Of a stretch of 9,004 nt of DNA, positions 1 to 6,640 are shown one piece after another. The stretch is taken from assembly GCA_012519465.1 (NCBI GenBank), contig JAAYQD010000208.1, forward strand, positions 1 through 9,004, given 5' to 3'. Within the stretch, counting starts at the first letter, position 1. Each line of letters starts with the position of its first letter. Position numbers and translations under genes: made by a program. The notes below the pieces were generated by a model. That model searched no databases and was not told the DNA's origin. It saw only the letters and a list, made by a program, of their open reading frames with translations. The stretch is from Candidatus Cloacimonadota bacterium (GTDB taxonomy: Bacteria; Cloacimonadota; Cloacimonadia; Cloacimonadales; Cloacimonadaceae).

Positions 1-192
1 GCAGATCATGATGACAGGGTGGTGCCCGGGCATTCCTTCAAGTTTGCCGCCACGATGCAGGCCAAGGCAACGGATGAGAATCCAGCGCTGCTGTATGTGC
101 AATTTGAATCTTCCCACGGAGCCAGCAACCTCACCAAGAGTCTGGAGATGTGGGCGGATATTTATAGCTTTATGTGCTTGTATCTGGAGTGA
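1..192 (+). CDS. Prolyl oligopeptidase (peptidase family S9A), C-terminal fragment
   Basis: Frame 1 is open from the first base to TGA at 190-192, giving 63 residues; the start lies outside the window. The fragment opens with ADHDDRVVPGHSFKFAA, the hallmark C-terminal motif of prolyl oligopeptidases. By alignment from memory with pig enzyme, D4 is the catalytic Asp of the Ser-Asp-His triad. H39, in the SSHGAS motif, is the catalytic His; the usual family form is AGHGAG. The nucleophilic Ser lies in the missing part. The tail WADIYSFMCLYLE matches the family's terminal helix. Family knowledge: these enzymes cleave small peptides after proline using an alpha/beta hydrolase domain capped by a beta-propeller. 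It converges on the pirin gene with a 34-base gap in which no clear terminator is seen. The family call is firm; cellular location cannot be judged from this piece. Confidence 0.93.
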   Translation, partial: ADHDDRVVPGHSFKFAATMQAKATDENPALLYVQFESSHGASNLTKSLEMWADIYSFMCLYLE

Positions 193-226
193 TTGCTGGC
201 TTCTATATAAAGACTGACGCTCTGAA

Positions 227-1063
227 TCACTTCTTGATAAAGGTATCGTCCTGCAGCTCACGGAACGCCTGGCGGATTTCATCACCGGTGTTCATCACGA
301 TGGGACCGCGCCAAGAGATTGATTCGCCCAAGGGTTTGCCGCGCATATACAGGAAATAAAAATCCTGATCTCCGGCTTGGATGGTGATACCCTCGCCATC
401 TTCAAATAGTACCACTTGGCGGTTTGCCACCTTTTGTCCGTCTATAATCGCTTTTCCCCCATAGACATAGATAAAGCAAGTTTGCCCTGCGGGTGCGGGG
501 AAGCTTGCCTTCTTTCCAGCGGGAATCACCACATCCCAATACTGGGGTTCGATCATGATGTCTTCCACGGCGCCTTTCACGCCCATATATTCTCCGCTCA
601 ATACCTTCACGCGGGCGCCATTATCGTCTGTCACTTCCTGAACCTGATGCTTTTTCACGTCCTGATAGCGCGGCTTCATCATCTTGTGGGAGGCAGGCAG
701 ATTTGCCCAGAGCTGAAAACCGTGCATGCTGCCACTCTCATCTGGCTTGGGCATTTCCTGATGGATAATCCCGCTGCCAGCCGTCATCCATTGCAGATCC
801 CCGCTGCCGATCACGCCGCTATTGCCCATGCTATCGCCGTGTTCCGCCGTGCCTTTTAGCATATAGGTGATGGTCTCTATCCCGCGGTGAGGATGCCAGG
901 GGAAGCCTGCCAAATAGTCTTCGGGATTGTCGTTGCGAAAATCATCCATCAATAAAAAGGGATCAAAGAGAGGGGTATCATAATATCCAAACGCCCGGTA
1001 CAGCTTTACGCCGGCACCCTCGTTCACCCTCTCTGCCGTTTTAAGTAATTTTATCTTTCTCAT
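227..1063 (-). CDS. Pirin family protein (bicupin)
   Basis: A complete 278-residue protein, close to the usual 230-300 residues of pirins. The N-terminal cupin carries the signature HPHRGIETITY. The likely metal ligands are H57, H59, H101 and E103, equivalent to the Fe-binding His56/His58/His101/Glu103 of human pirin, so the metal site looks intact. The second cupin (about residues 160-255) is recognisable from the VIPAGKKASFPAP and VLFEDGEGI stretches. No signal peptide is present, so it is cytoplasmic. Family members include quercetin dioxygenases and redox-sensing transcription cofactors; the substrate or partner here cannot be deduced. The ATG at 1061-1063 is supported by GAGGA (complement of 1073-1077) nine bases upstream. 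It appears monocistronic, transcribed from the promoter at 1090-1118 and converging on the prolyl oligopeptidase gene. Confidence 0.95.
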   Translation of the reverse strand: MRKIKLLKTAERVNEGAGVKLYRAFGYYDTPLFDPFLLMDDFRNDNPEDYLAGFPWHPHRGIETITYMLKGTAEHGDSMGNSGVIGSGDLQWMTAGSGIIHQEMPKPDESGSMHGFQLWANLPASHKMMKPRYQDVKKHQVQEVTDDNGARVKVLSGEYMGVKGAVEDIMIEPQYWDVVIPAGKKASFPAPAGQTCFIYVYGGKAIIDGQKVANRQVVLFEDGEGITIQAGDQDFYFLYMRGKPLGESISWRGPIVMNTGDEIRQAFRELQDDTFIKK

Positions 1064-1089
1064 TGTTCCAAGTCCTCATTTTATTAGAT

Positions 1090-1118
1090 AATATAGGGCT
1101 TATCCCCTATTTGGACAA
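1090..1118 (-). promoter_or_regulatory. Candidate sigma-70-type promoter of the pirin gene with an operator-like palindrome
   Basis: On the minus strand TTGTCC (complement of 1113-1118) is followed after exactly 17 bases by TATATT (complement of 1090-1095). This predicts a transcript start near 1083 and a leader of about 20 bases. The spacer contains the inverted repeat ATAGGG-N6-CCCTAT (1093-1110), which touches the -10 box, a position where a bound repressor would block RNA polymerase. The boxes are direct sequence observations; promoter and operator function are inferred. Confidence 0.5.
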
Positions 1119-1169
1119 CACCAGTTTCAAGGTGCTGCCATAATGGATGATGGCTCACAAAAACTATTG

Positions 1170-1198
1170 TTGACATAACTGGGCACATTGTTTTTAAT
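1170..1198 (+). promoter_or_regulatory. Candidate promoter of the TM2-DUF2752 gene pair
   Basis: A perfect TTGACA box (1170-1175) is followed by a 17-base spacer and TTTAAT (1193-1198), giving a good vegetative-type promoter. The predicted start near 1205 leaves a leader of about 77 bases before the ATG at 1282. It points away from the pirin promoter, so the two transcription units diverge within about 50 bases. Confidence 0.55.
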
Positions 1199-1269
1199 GT
1201 AATTGGAGCTTTTGAGAAAGATGGATCATGCTCAAACGCCTCTTTCTACTCAAGTATCCAAAAACACTT

Positions 1270-1275
1270 AAGGAG
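1270..1275 (+). promoter_or_regulatory. Ribosome binding site that fixes the TM2 gene start
   Basis: AAGGAG lies six bases before the ATG at 1282. An in-frame upstream ATG at 1228 lacks such a site and would add 18 residues ahead of the zinc ribbon, so 1282 is preferred. Confidence 0.75.
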
Positions 1276-1281
1276 AACCTT

Positions 1282-1590
1282 ATGTATTGCTCAAATTGTG
1301 GCAGGGAAACACCTCCCCAAGCGTCAGTTTGCCCAAATTGCGGTGCAAACCTTAATAACAATCAGCCCGTGCGTCAAGACGATTCCAAGGACTGGCTCAC
1401 CACCTTGTTGCTTTGCATATTTACAGGAGGTCTCGGCATCCACAGATTCTATACCGGTCACACTACCATCGGCATTATCCAGCTTCTCACTGCTGGTGGC
1501 TGTGGCGTATGGGCGCTGATAGACCTTATCCAGATTATCACTGATTCATTCGTCGATGCGAACGGTAACCCGCTGGTTAAGAACCACTAA
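1282..1590 (+). CDS. Zinc-ribbon and TM2 domain membrane protein
   Basis: The product has 102 residues. It starts MYCSNCGRE, with a zinc-ribbon whose four cysteines are C3, C6, C17 and C20 (CxxC-N10-CxxC). A polar linker (residues 23-37) leads to a TM2 domain: helix 1 about 38-53, the family turn motif GGLGIHRFYTGH (49-60), then helix 2 about 61-88 with the typical W77-x3-D81 pattern. The protein should sit in the inner membrane with the zinc ribbon in the cytoplasm. TM2 proteins are small two-helix membrane proteins with no agreed biochemical role in bacteria, so no function is assigned. The start is set by AAGGAG six bases upstream. The 3' end overlaps the DUF2752 gene by 35 bases, which points to one operon with coupled translation. 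Confidence 0.9.
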   Translation: MYCSNCGRETPPQASVCPNCGANLNNNQPVRQDDSKDWLTTLLLCIFTGGLGIHRFYTGHTTIGIIQLLTAGGCGVWALIDLIQIITDSFVDANGNPLVKNH

Positions 1591-1909
1591 GCTATCGCGA
1601 GCGTTTCTTTCAATTAGCTTGATCACAGGTCTCGCCCTCTTCCTGGCTTTCTATCCCTTGGAAAGCTTGGAGCGAGGGCGCAGCCTGTGCATCATCAAAA
1701 ACATAAGCGGATACAACTGCCCCGGCTGTGGCACAACGAGGGCTGTTTCCGCTGTTTTAAAGGGCAAATTCGCCGCTGCGTATTCTTATAACCCGTTTAT
1801 CATCATCATCTTTCCCCTGCTTTCCTGGCTTATTTTCCGGGAATTGGCCAATAGCATCCATACAATCTGGCGTTGGAGCGCGGAAAAGCGGAGAGCAAGA
1901 CACACTTAA
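1556..1909 (+). CDS. DUF2752 family membrane protein
   Basis: The product has 117 residues with a basic N-terminus, a first membrane segment at about 17-33, and the defining DUF2752 motif CPGCGTTRA at residues 55-63 (C55, C58). The second conserved patch, around the NPF at 79-81, is followed by a second membrane segment at about 81-95 and a basic cytoplasmic tail. The family is small, membrane-bound and uncharacterised; the CxxC may bind metal or be redox-active, which is a guess. The ATG at 1556 lies inside the TM2 gene and has no strong ribosome binding site, so translation is probably coupled to it. A TTG at 1619 would give a 96-residue alternative that still keeps the motif. From memory, TM2 and DUF2752 genes are often neighbours in Bacteroidota-like genomes, suggesting a shared membrane role. 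Confidence 0.87.
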   Translation: MRTVTRWLRTTKLSRAFLSISLITGLALFLAFYPLESLERGRSLCIIKNISGYNCPGCGTTRAVSAVLKGKFAAAYSYNPFIIIIFPLLSWLIFRELANSIHTIWRWSAEKRRARHT

Positions 1910-2424
1910 CTTTAAGGATAAGATTTAGTTAGGGATATATACCCCCTTTAACAGGCTTCATTTCCTCTTGCTGGAGATGATGCCACTTTATCCCATTCTT
2001 CATATCTGTCTGCCCCATCCATCCCATAAACTGCGCCAATAATGCCTTTTATTAAACAGCTACATTAGTCATGCTTTTGTAGTGGCCCCAGTTTCTCTCG
2101 CATGAATATTCTCCCTCGCACACCTTTCTTTCCTATTAGATGTGCTTGTGATGCCGTTGCCTCTCCCAGCGGTTTGCTGGGCATTGCAACCACATCGCAA
2201 GCACATCTCAATAAGAGCCGAGCAGGAAACGGTTTGATCTGTATAGAGTATCAAGTGAAATTGCATTTTGGAAGGTCTGCTTTTTGCGGCGTCCTTCGCC
2301 GATGGCCTGGCATCTGCGATAACCTGGATGAAACTCAGGCTGGACATCATGTCCCTGGGCAAAACATGAAAGAGAGCAGATTTTGGAAAGCGTGGTTAGC
2401 ACACGCTTGATCCAGCTTGAATAC
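1910..2424. other. Non-coding stretch between the DUF2752 gene and the terminator
   Basis: No convincing gene is seen on either strand. Open frames in both directions around 2069-2429 lack ribosome binding sites and recognisable families and have odd composition (rich in Cys, Arg, His and Ser), as expected of chance frames. The stretch holds a large imperfect hairpin (2138-2208), listed separately, and leads into the strong terminator at 2425. It could be an untranslated RNA, a degenerate gene, or a dispersed intergenic repeat of this genome; the sequence alone does not decide. Confidence 0.55.
2138..2208. repeat. Large imperfect inverted repeat (33-bp arms, 5-base loop)
   Basis: The left arm 2138-2170 begins AGATGTGCTTGTGATG and the right arm 2176-2208 ends CATCGCAAGCACATCT. 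They pair at about 26 of 33 positions around the loop GGTTT (2171-2175). The outer 11 bp, the GTTGC block and the inner CCCAGC are perfectly paired, and with a one-base bulge pairing continues several bases outward (about 2131 to 2216). No coding role is evident. It may be a REP- or MITE-like element or the core of a structured RNA. Confidence 0.6.
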
Positions 2425-2461
2425 AACAAAGCGGGAGACGATTGCTCCCGCTTTGTTTTTT
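2425..2461. terminator. Intrinsic terminator with a perfect 13-bp stem, probably bidirectional
   Basis: The arm AACAAAGCGGGAG (2425-2437), a seven-base loop, and CTCCCGCTTTGTT (2445-2457) pair perfectly. On the plus strand the stem ends in a run of six T (2456-2461), a textbook terminator for rightward transcripts. On the minus strand it lies about 18 bases past the stop of the large secreted-protein gene and is followed by the weaker tract TTGTTGTATT. It therefore probably separates the two convergent units. Confidence 0.88.
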
Positions 2462-2475
2462 AACAGTTGGTGTTT

Positions 2476-5400
2476 TTATTCGAGATCTGGGAAATCCCTT
2501 TCTGCGGTTACCCTGAAAAACCGTTTTGAGAAACGCAAATTTACAAGAATGGCATAGGTGGGGCCAGGCGTGGGACCGTCGAGACTGTAATTCAACTGAG
2601 TGGATTCGGATGGGAAGCTTGGATCATCATTCCCCCAAATCTTAAAACAGCTGTATGGGGCAGTATAATCCCATTTCATCAATGCATTGTAATTGTCATA
2701 ATTTAAGAATTGTAGATTGCTGACTGGCGGCAATGGGCTCCAGGTTGTTATCTGTGGGGCGCTGAGGTTATTATTTTCGTTGGTTTCAACGATAGCGTTG
2801 TGCGTATCCACCCGCGCCCAAACGGTCCAGTCTCCGGCAATATCCGTGCTCATCAGGGGAGGGTTGACAAACTTTGTTTTACCCGCCGACAGGTTGGTCA
2901 CAAAGCCATGATAGCTCCCCTCGGTTCCAGCCGCAGGCGCTGTGGGCATGTTTGGATAAAAATCCACCCTGATGTCGCCCAAATAGTCGTGAGTTCCAAT
3001 ATTTTTAATGGTAACCGCAGAGGCTCTAATCCCGCAAACATATTGATCTGTCTCCGTAATCATGATATGATCTACAACAAGGTCAATATCGGAGCCAAGC
3101 CAGAAAATGGTGTCATAAGGGTCATTTTCATAGGCGGAGCCGCTGAAATTACCGGAGAAATTTGTGAGGAAGATTCTGCCCTGGCTGGTGCCTTTGCGTA
3201 CGTTTCTGTAGGTTTGATATGCTGTTGGGCGACGAGGAAACTCGAGGTTGTCCAAGGTCAGGGTTTGTGTGTTACTAAAGGTGATGAGAGAACTATTTGG
3301 TTTCCCGGTGCTCAAGCTGCAGTTTGATAATTGATTACAGATAGAGCCTGATTTGAAATAGATGCCCATGATGCCCATGTGTTCAAAAACGGTATATTCC
3401 GCCTCGAACGTTCCACCAGAATTTACGGCGAAATCGAAGAAACTCGATGAATCTTCTCCTGTGAGAGTGGCAACGATGGCAGTGGGTTGTGACCAAGATT
3501 TAAAAGCGCCACCATTATTTATGTTAAGTGATGTACCGTTGCCCATTTTGAGTTGGCCGTTTGTAAAGATGCTCAATTTACCCGAATTGTTAACATTGAT
3601 GTTGCCTCTACTGATAAAACTAAAGCCGGCAATTCTAAATTCGCCACTATCAACGACAGTGTTTCCGTTACAAACGATAGGGACTCCTGATGCTCCCCAA
3701 GTCTGGACTATGGCTTCCGGGTTGTCCTTCGCGATGGTCAAATTATGGAGATGGCTTCCAGTCTGAGTGAATGATATAACATTATCCTCAGAACCCTTGA
3801 TGAGGAGGGTGCCGCCGGTGGGTTGGAAGTCATTTCTGAGGCAATTAAAATCTCTTACTACAGAGATGGTTCCACCGCTGATGCTTGTGGAGAAAGGATT
3901 GGTGTTTGGAAACACCATCCCGGCATTGGTGAAATTAAGACTGCCGCTGGTGATCTCAAGAGAGCCGCTTAGCATGTGTGAATAAAGGAAACCCGCACCC
4001 ACTTGCGTGATGTTAATTTCACCGCCTGTGATGTGCATACTACCATTCAAAGAAATGTTTGATGTGTTGATATTCATTTGGCAGCCTTCATTGCACCAAA
4101 AATTACCTTCCAGCGTTGGGTTCAGGACGTTGTTGATTGTCAAGGTGCCCCGACGGCTTACATCCAAGGCCCCTGCCAGCCATTTGTAATTTTGACAGGT
4201 CACGTTCAGATACACTCCGGTCGTGGGGCTTTCAATACGGAAAGCATCTCCGCCACTTCCGGGCGGGGTTTTGTCCACAATGATGGTATAAAAATCTTCA
4301 TCGGTTTTACAGGCTTGGAAACCGGGACCGTTGAATACAACCGTTCCTTCTTCTTCATGGAAAAACTCAGGACCGCGGTTGTTAATCCAGCTCTCCGCCA
4401 CATACATGGTGTGGATATTATTATTGGTTGGGTTTTTAACGCTGAATTCACCGCTGTTAAGAATGAAACTGCCCTTAAGTGTGAGGTCAGAGAACAAATG
4501 ATATGTCTTTGTGGTGGGTTGCACCTGGAGGGTGTGGAGCCAACTGTTGGCAGGCAGGCTGATCATTCCATAGGATGAGCCTGGGGATTCAAGAACAATG
4601 CTTCCAGCAGTGGGTTGAAAAGTTGATTGCAGGTGGATACCGTCGCAATATATAGTTCCTCCCAACATAAAAGAGGCTATTCCAGGCAGAGTTTCAAAGC
4701 GGAGGTTATTCAAGTTCAAGACTCCACTGGAGATTTCCAACCAGCCGTTAAACGCTGCGGGCGTGGAATTGTTGATATTGATTACGCCATTGGGATTGGA
4801 GATATACCATCTGCCAGGGATTTGGTTGCTGGGGTTTGTGAAGCCGCCCACGGTGAAAGTGGCATTGGTGTAAACATCCACACCACCCGAGATGCTTGAA
4901 TAAATCTGGCAGGAAACATTAACACCCGGGTCAAAACTCAGCGCTTTAGTGCCGGTGTCGGTCACAAGCGTGTTGAAAGCTTGATTGCTTTTCACGATTG
5001 GGGTTGATGCTTTATTGGTGAAAGTGACTTTTTGAGGATAAGTGGTGGTATTTGTGGAAGTGTTTTCCCAGTTTCCACCCACGTGCAGATCAGCTACGTT
5101 GATATTTTGTCCACTTTGAATGGTAAAATCACCGTTCACCACCATTGGATAGCCGTAATTGCCGGAAGCGGTTAAACCGTGGGTTGTAGCCAAAATCACA
5201 TTATTAAAATAGCTTCCGTTTCCTCTAAGTTCCACGTGGACTGGGTTTTGGCTAAAGATTCCGGCAAATTTGAACATCCCTGCATTATGTTTGAGACCAT
5301 AGGTGGTGTCCGTGCCGGTATGTTGGGATTCAATCCAGGGATCAAGAGGATTATCAATGCCGCTATTATCAAAAGTTATGGTGGCGTCTGTATATACAAT

Positions 5401-6021
5401 GAATCTGTTATTGGGATTGATTACAAGTTTGGTCATGGAAAAATCATTGCCTTGGGCAACCGTGACGGTGGCGGAAGAGGAGGTTTTGGCTACGATCACT
5501 TCTTTCAAATAAGTGTTTTGGTTGCTGATGGTGATTACGCTGTTGCTTGTGCCGGCAAAGGTAATCTTGCCATCACCCTCAAAAGCATAGTCGAAGTTTG
5601 AATTCCAATTGAGCGTGAGATTTTTATGGAAGATACACTGGGTGGTTAAATCTGTGTTAATGGCAGAATTTGAATTCCAGGTGGCATCACCTTTCACCTC
5701 CAGTTTTGCACGTAGTAAAAGCGTGACACTGCCGTTGGTGGTGAAGTTTTCATTTACGGTTAAGCTTTTATTCACCCGGATAATCACAGAAGTGTTTGAA
5801 TCTGTAGTCATGTTTTTACAGTTGGCGTTGGAATCGACATAGGGTTGATATGTGCCCGTTGAAGCGATTACCACATCGTTGATTGCGGTGGGAGTTCCTG
5901 CTGGGTTCCAATTCTGAGAATCTTCCCATTTATTGCTGTAATTCCCAACCCAATATTTTGTTTGCGCAAAGCCAAGGGTGGCGACGGTGAGAACGAAAAA
6001 CAAAAGGTAAAGCCTTTTCAT
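2476..6021 (-). CDS. Large secreted modular beta-rich protein with CARDB-like and C-terminal FN3-like domains
   Basis: The product has 1181 residues. A signal peptide covers residues 1-20 (MKRLY, hydrophobic core, ...GFAQ). The mature N-terminus shows the YWVG...W...NW.P pattern (23-40) common on secreted surface proteins. Residues about 140-800 are Gly/Asn/Thr/Ser-rich short beta-strands typical of a right-handed solenoid, with at least five related modules (about 143-205, 247-305, 452-527, 557-630, 715-797). A CARDB-like domain spans about 978-1090, including TIKNIGTHDYLGDIRV and VDTHNAIVETNENNN. The last 85 residues resemble a fibronectin-III repeat ending FFRVTAERDF. No catalytic motif, membrane anchor, LPxTG or type IX sorting tail was recognised. 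A surface or extracellular adhesive/structural role is inferred. AAGGAG (complement of 6027-6032) lies five bases before the ATG; the gene stands alone and ends at the 2425-2461 terminator. Confidence 0.85.
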   Translation of the reverse strand: MKRLYLLFFVLTVATLGFAQTKYWVGNYSNKWEDSQNWNPAGTPTAINDVVIASTGTYQPYVDSNANCKNMTTDSNTSVIIRVNKSLTVNENFTTNGSVTLLLRAKLEVKGDATWNSNSAINTDLTTQCIFHKNLTLNWNSNFDYAFEGDGKITFAGTSNSVITISNQNTYLKEVIVAKTSSSATVTVAQGNDFSMTKLVINPNNRFIVYTDATITFDNSGIDNPLDPWIESQHTGTDTTYGLKHNAGMFKFAGIFSQNPVHVELRGNGSYFNNVILATTHGLTASGNYGYPMVVNGDFTIQSGQNINVADLHVGGNWENTSTNTTTYPQKVTFTNKASTPIVKSNQAFNTLVTDTGTKALSFDPGVNVSCQIYSSISGGVDVYTNATFTVGGFTNPSNQIPGRWYISNPNGVININNSTPAAFNGWLEISSGVLNLNNLRFETLPGIASFMLGGTIYCDGIHLQSTFQPTAGSIVLESPGSSYGMISLPANSWLHTLQVQPTTKTYHLFSDLTLKGSFILNSGEFSVKNPTNNNIHTMYVAESWINNRGPEFFHEEEGTVVFNGPGFQACKTDEDFYTIIVDKTPPGSGGDAFRIESPTTGVYLNVTCQNYKWLAGALDVSRRGTLTINNVLNPTLEGNFWCNEGCQMNINTSNISLNGSMHITGGEINITQVGAGFLYSHMLSGSLEITSGSLNFTNAGMVFPNTNPFSTSISGGTISVVRDFNCLRNDFQPTGGTLLIKGSEDNVISFTQTGSHLHNLTIAKDNPEAIVQTWGASGVPIVCNGNTVVDSGEFRIAGFSFISRGNINVNNSGKLSIFTNGQLKMGNGTSLNINNGGAFKSWSQPTAIVATLTGEDSSSFFDFAVNSGGTFEAEYTVFEHMGIMGIYFKSGSICNQLSNCSLSTGKPNSSLITFSNTQTLTLDNLEFPRRPTAYQTYRNVRKGTSQGRIFLTNFSGNFSGSAYENDPYDTIFWLGSDIDLVVDHIMITETDQYVCGIRASAVTIKNIGTHDYLGDIRVDFYPNMPTAPAAGTEGSYHGFVTNLSAGKTKFVNPPLMSTDIAGDWTVWARVDTHNAIVETNENNNLSAPQITTWSPLPPVSNLQFLNYDNYNALMKWDYTAPYSCFKIWGNDDPSFPSESTQLNYSLDGPTPGPTYAILVNLRFSKRFFRVTAERDFPDLE

Positions 6022-6046
6022 GTTTTCTCCTTGTTTTAAGTTTGGA

Positions 6047-6076
6047 TTTTTGATCTTGGTGTTTTTGATCTTGCTG
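6047..6076 (-). repeat. Two tandem 15-bp repeats in the leader of the large secreted-protein gene
   Basis: TTTTTGATCTTGGTG (6047-6061) is followed directly by TTTTTGATCTTGCTG (6062-6076), with one difference in 15 bases. In the transcript orientation they lie about 26-55 bases upstream of the ATG, just beyond the ribosome binding site. This could be a slippage duplication or a paired protein-binding or RNA-binding site. Confidence 0.75.
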
Positions 6077-6130
6077 TTTTATGATAAAATAGGTACTATG
6101 CTGCCATGCTATGAACTTGGGGGGAGTGGG

Positions 6131-6157
6131 GTGGCAAAGCTTATGATGCTCTGCCAC
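6131..6157. repeat. Short hairpin in the divergent spacer
   Basis: GTGGCAAAGC (6131-6140) pairs with GCTCTGCCAC (6148-6157) at nine of ten positions around a seven-base loop. No T-run follows on either strand. It lies about 110-136 bases upstream of the large gene's start, so it is either a DNA operator or a structure in a longer leader RNA. Confidence 0.5.
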
Positions 6158-6400
6158 AGATGGTTATGAATTCATGAACTTAAAAGCTATCACACTATAT
6201 GAACGTTTTAAAAACCATTGGATTCTATGCTACAGATAAGCAATGAATTGTCAAGCAAAAAATGCAGAATCAGATAATGAACATTCAAGATTTTTTAATC
6301 TGTATCCTTTCCTCATGTGTCGATTTTATGGATGACTGATTAATGCATGCTGTGCCGGCTTATCCAGCGCAGTATTTATCTTTGGGAAGGGGGCTTTATC

Positions 6401-6417
6401 GGGTATTTTAAATACCC
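6401..6417. promoter_or_regulatory. Perfect 8-bp palindrome, operator-like
   Basis: GGGTATTT-T-AAATACCC is a perfect inverted repeat with a single central base. It is flanked by a second, outer pair GGCTTT (6392-6397) and AAAGCC (6425-6430). Length and symmetry fit a binding site for a dimeric regulator of one or both divergent genes. Alternatively it is a hairpin; there is no T-run to make it a terminator. Confidence 0.45.
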
Positions 6418-6596
6418 TGTCGTCAAAGCCTTGGTCTAAAAGAGAGCTTTCCAAACTATCTGGTATAGGTGAGCCATCTACATTCTTTAAGACCATTTAA
6501 TAGTACCAATAGAGACGATATGGTCATGCTATATAAATCGCTTTGCCATTATGGTGAATACCGTTATTGTATATTCATACAAATAGTTTATATCAG

Positions 6597-6628
6597 ACAA
6601 GCTTGCTTGATGGCAGTAACCAGCTTGT
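6597..6628 (+). promoter_or_regulatory. Hairpin abutting the ribosome binding site of the 6641 gene
   Basis: ACAAGCT (6597-6603) pairs perfectly with AGCTTGT (6622-6628). The 3' arm ends one base before AAGGAG (6630-6635), which itself sits five bases before the ATG. Such a stem next to the Shine-Dalgarno sequence could tune ribosome access or protect the 5' end; the pairing is observed and the role is inferred. Confidence 0.35.
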
Positions 6629-6640
6629 TAAGGAGCTAAA

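Larger units (their letters stand above)
6022..6640. other. Divergent intergenic region, no gene seen
   Basis: This 619-base spacer separates the leftward giant gene from the rightward exported-protein gene, so it should hold both promoters. No ORF with a ribosome binding site or family signature is present. It is AT-rich with many dyads: 6131-6157, 6401-6417, GACCAT/ATGGTC at 6491-6496 and 6520-6525, and 6597-6628. TATGAAC/T motifs recur at 6110-6116, 6165-6171 and 6198-6204. Promoter boxes are weak: on the minus strand TTCATA-N18-TATTTT (about 6089-6118), and on the plus strand a TATATT at 6570-6575 without a well-placed -35. An unrecognised small RNA cannot be excluded. Confidence 0.6.

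Noticed and set aside
416..859. 147-residue ORF antisense to the pirin gene
   Set aside because: The pirin frame on the other strand has intact family motifs and a ribosome binding site. This frame is its shadow.
1228..1281. N-terminal extension of the TM2 protein from an upstream ATG
   Set aside because: There is no ribosome binding site at 1228, while AAGGAG sits six bases before 1282, where the zinc ribbon begins as usual.
2069..2429. Overlapping short ORFs on both strands (about 73-102 residues)
   Set aside because: They lack ribosome binding sites, overlap each other, run through the large hairpin, and have a composition unlike the neighbouring proteins. They are better read as chance frames in a non-coding or repeat segment.
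2800..5842. Several 60-175-residue plus-strand ORFs inside the large secreted-protein gene
   Set aside because: They are shadows opposite a long, repeat-rich coding frame with a signal peptide; none has a family signature.
6047..6076. CRISPR-like repeats
   Set aside because: There are only two directly abutting 15-bp copies without spacers.
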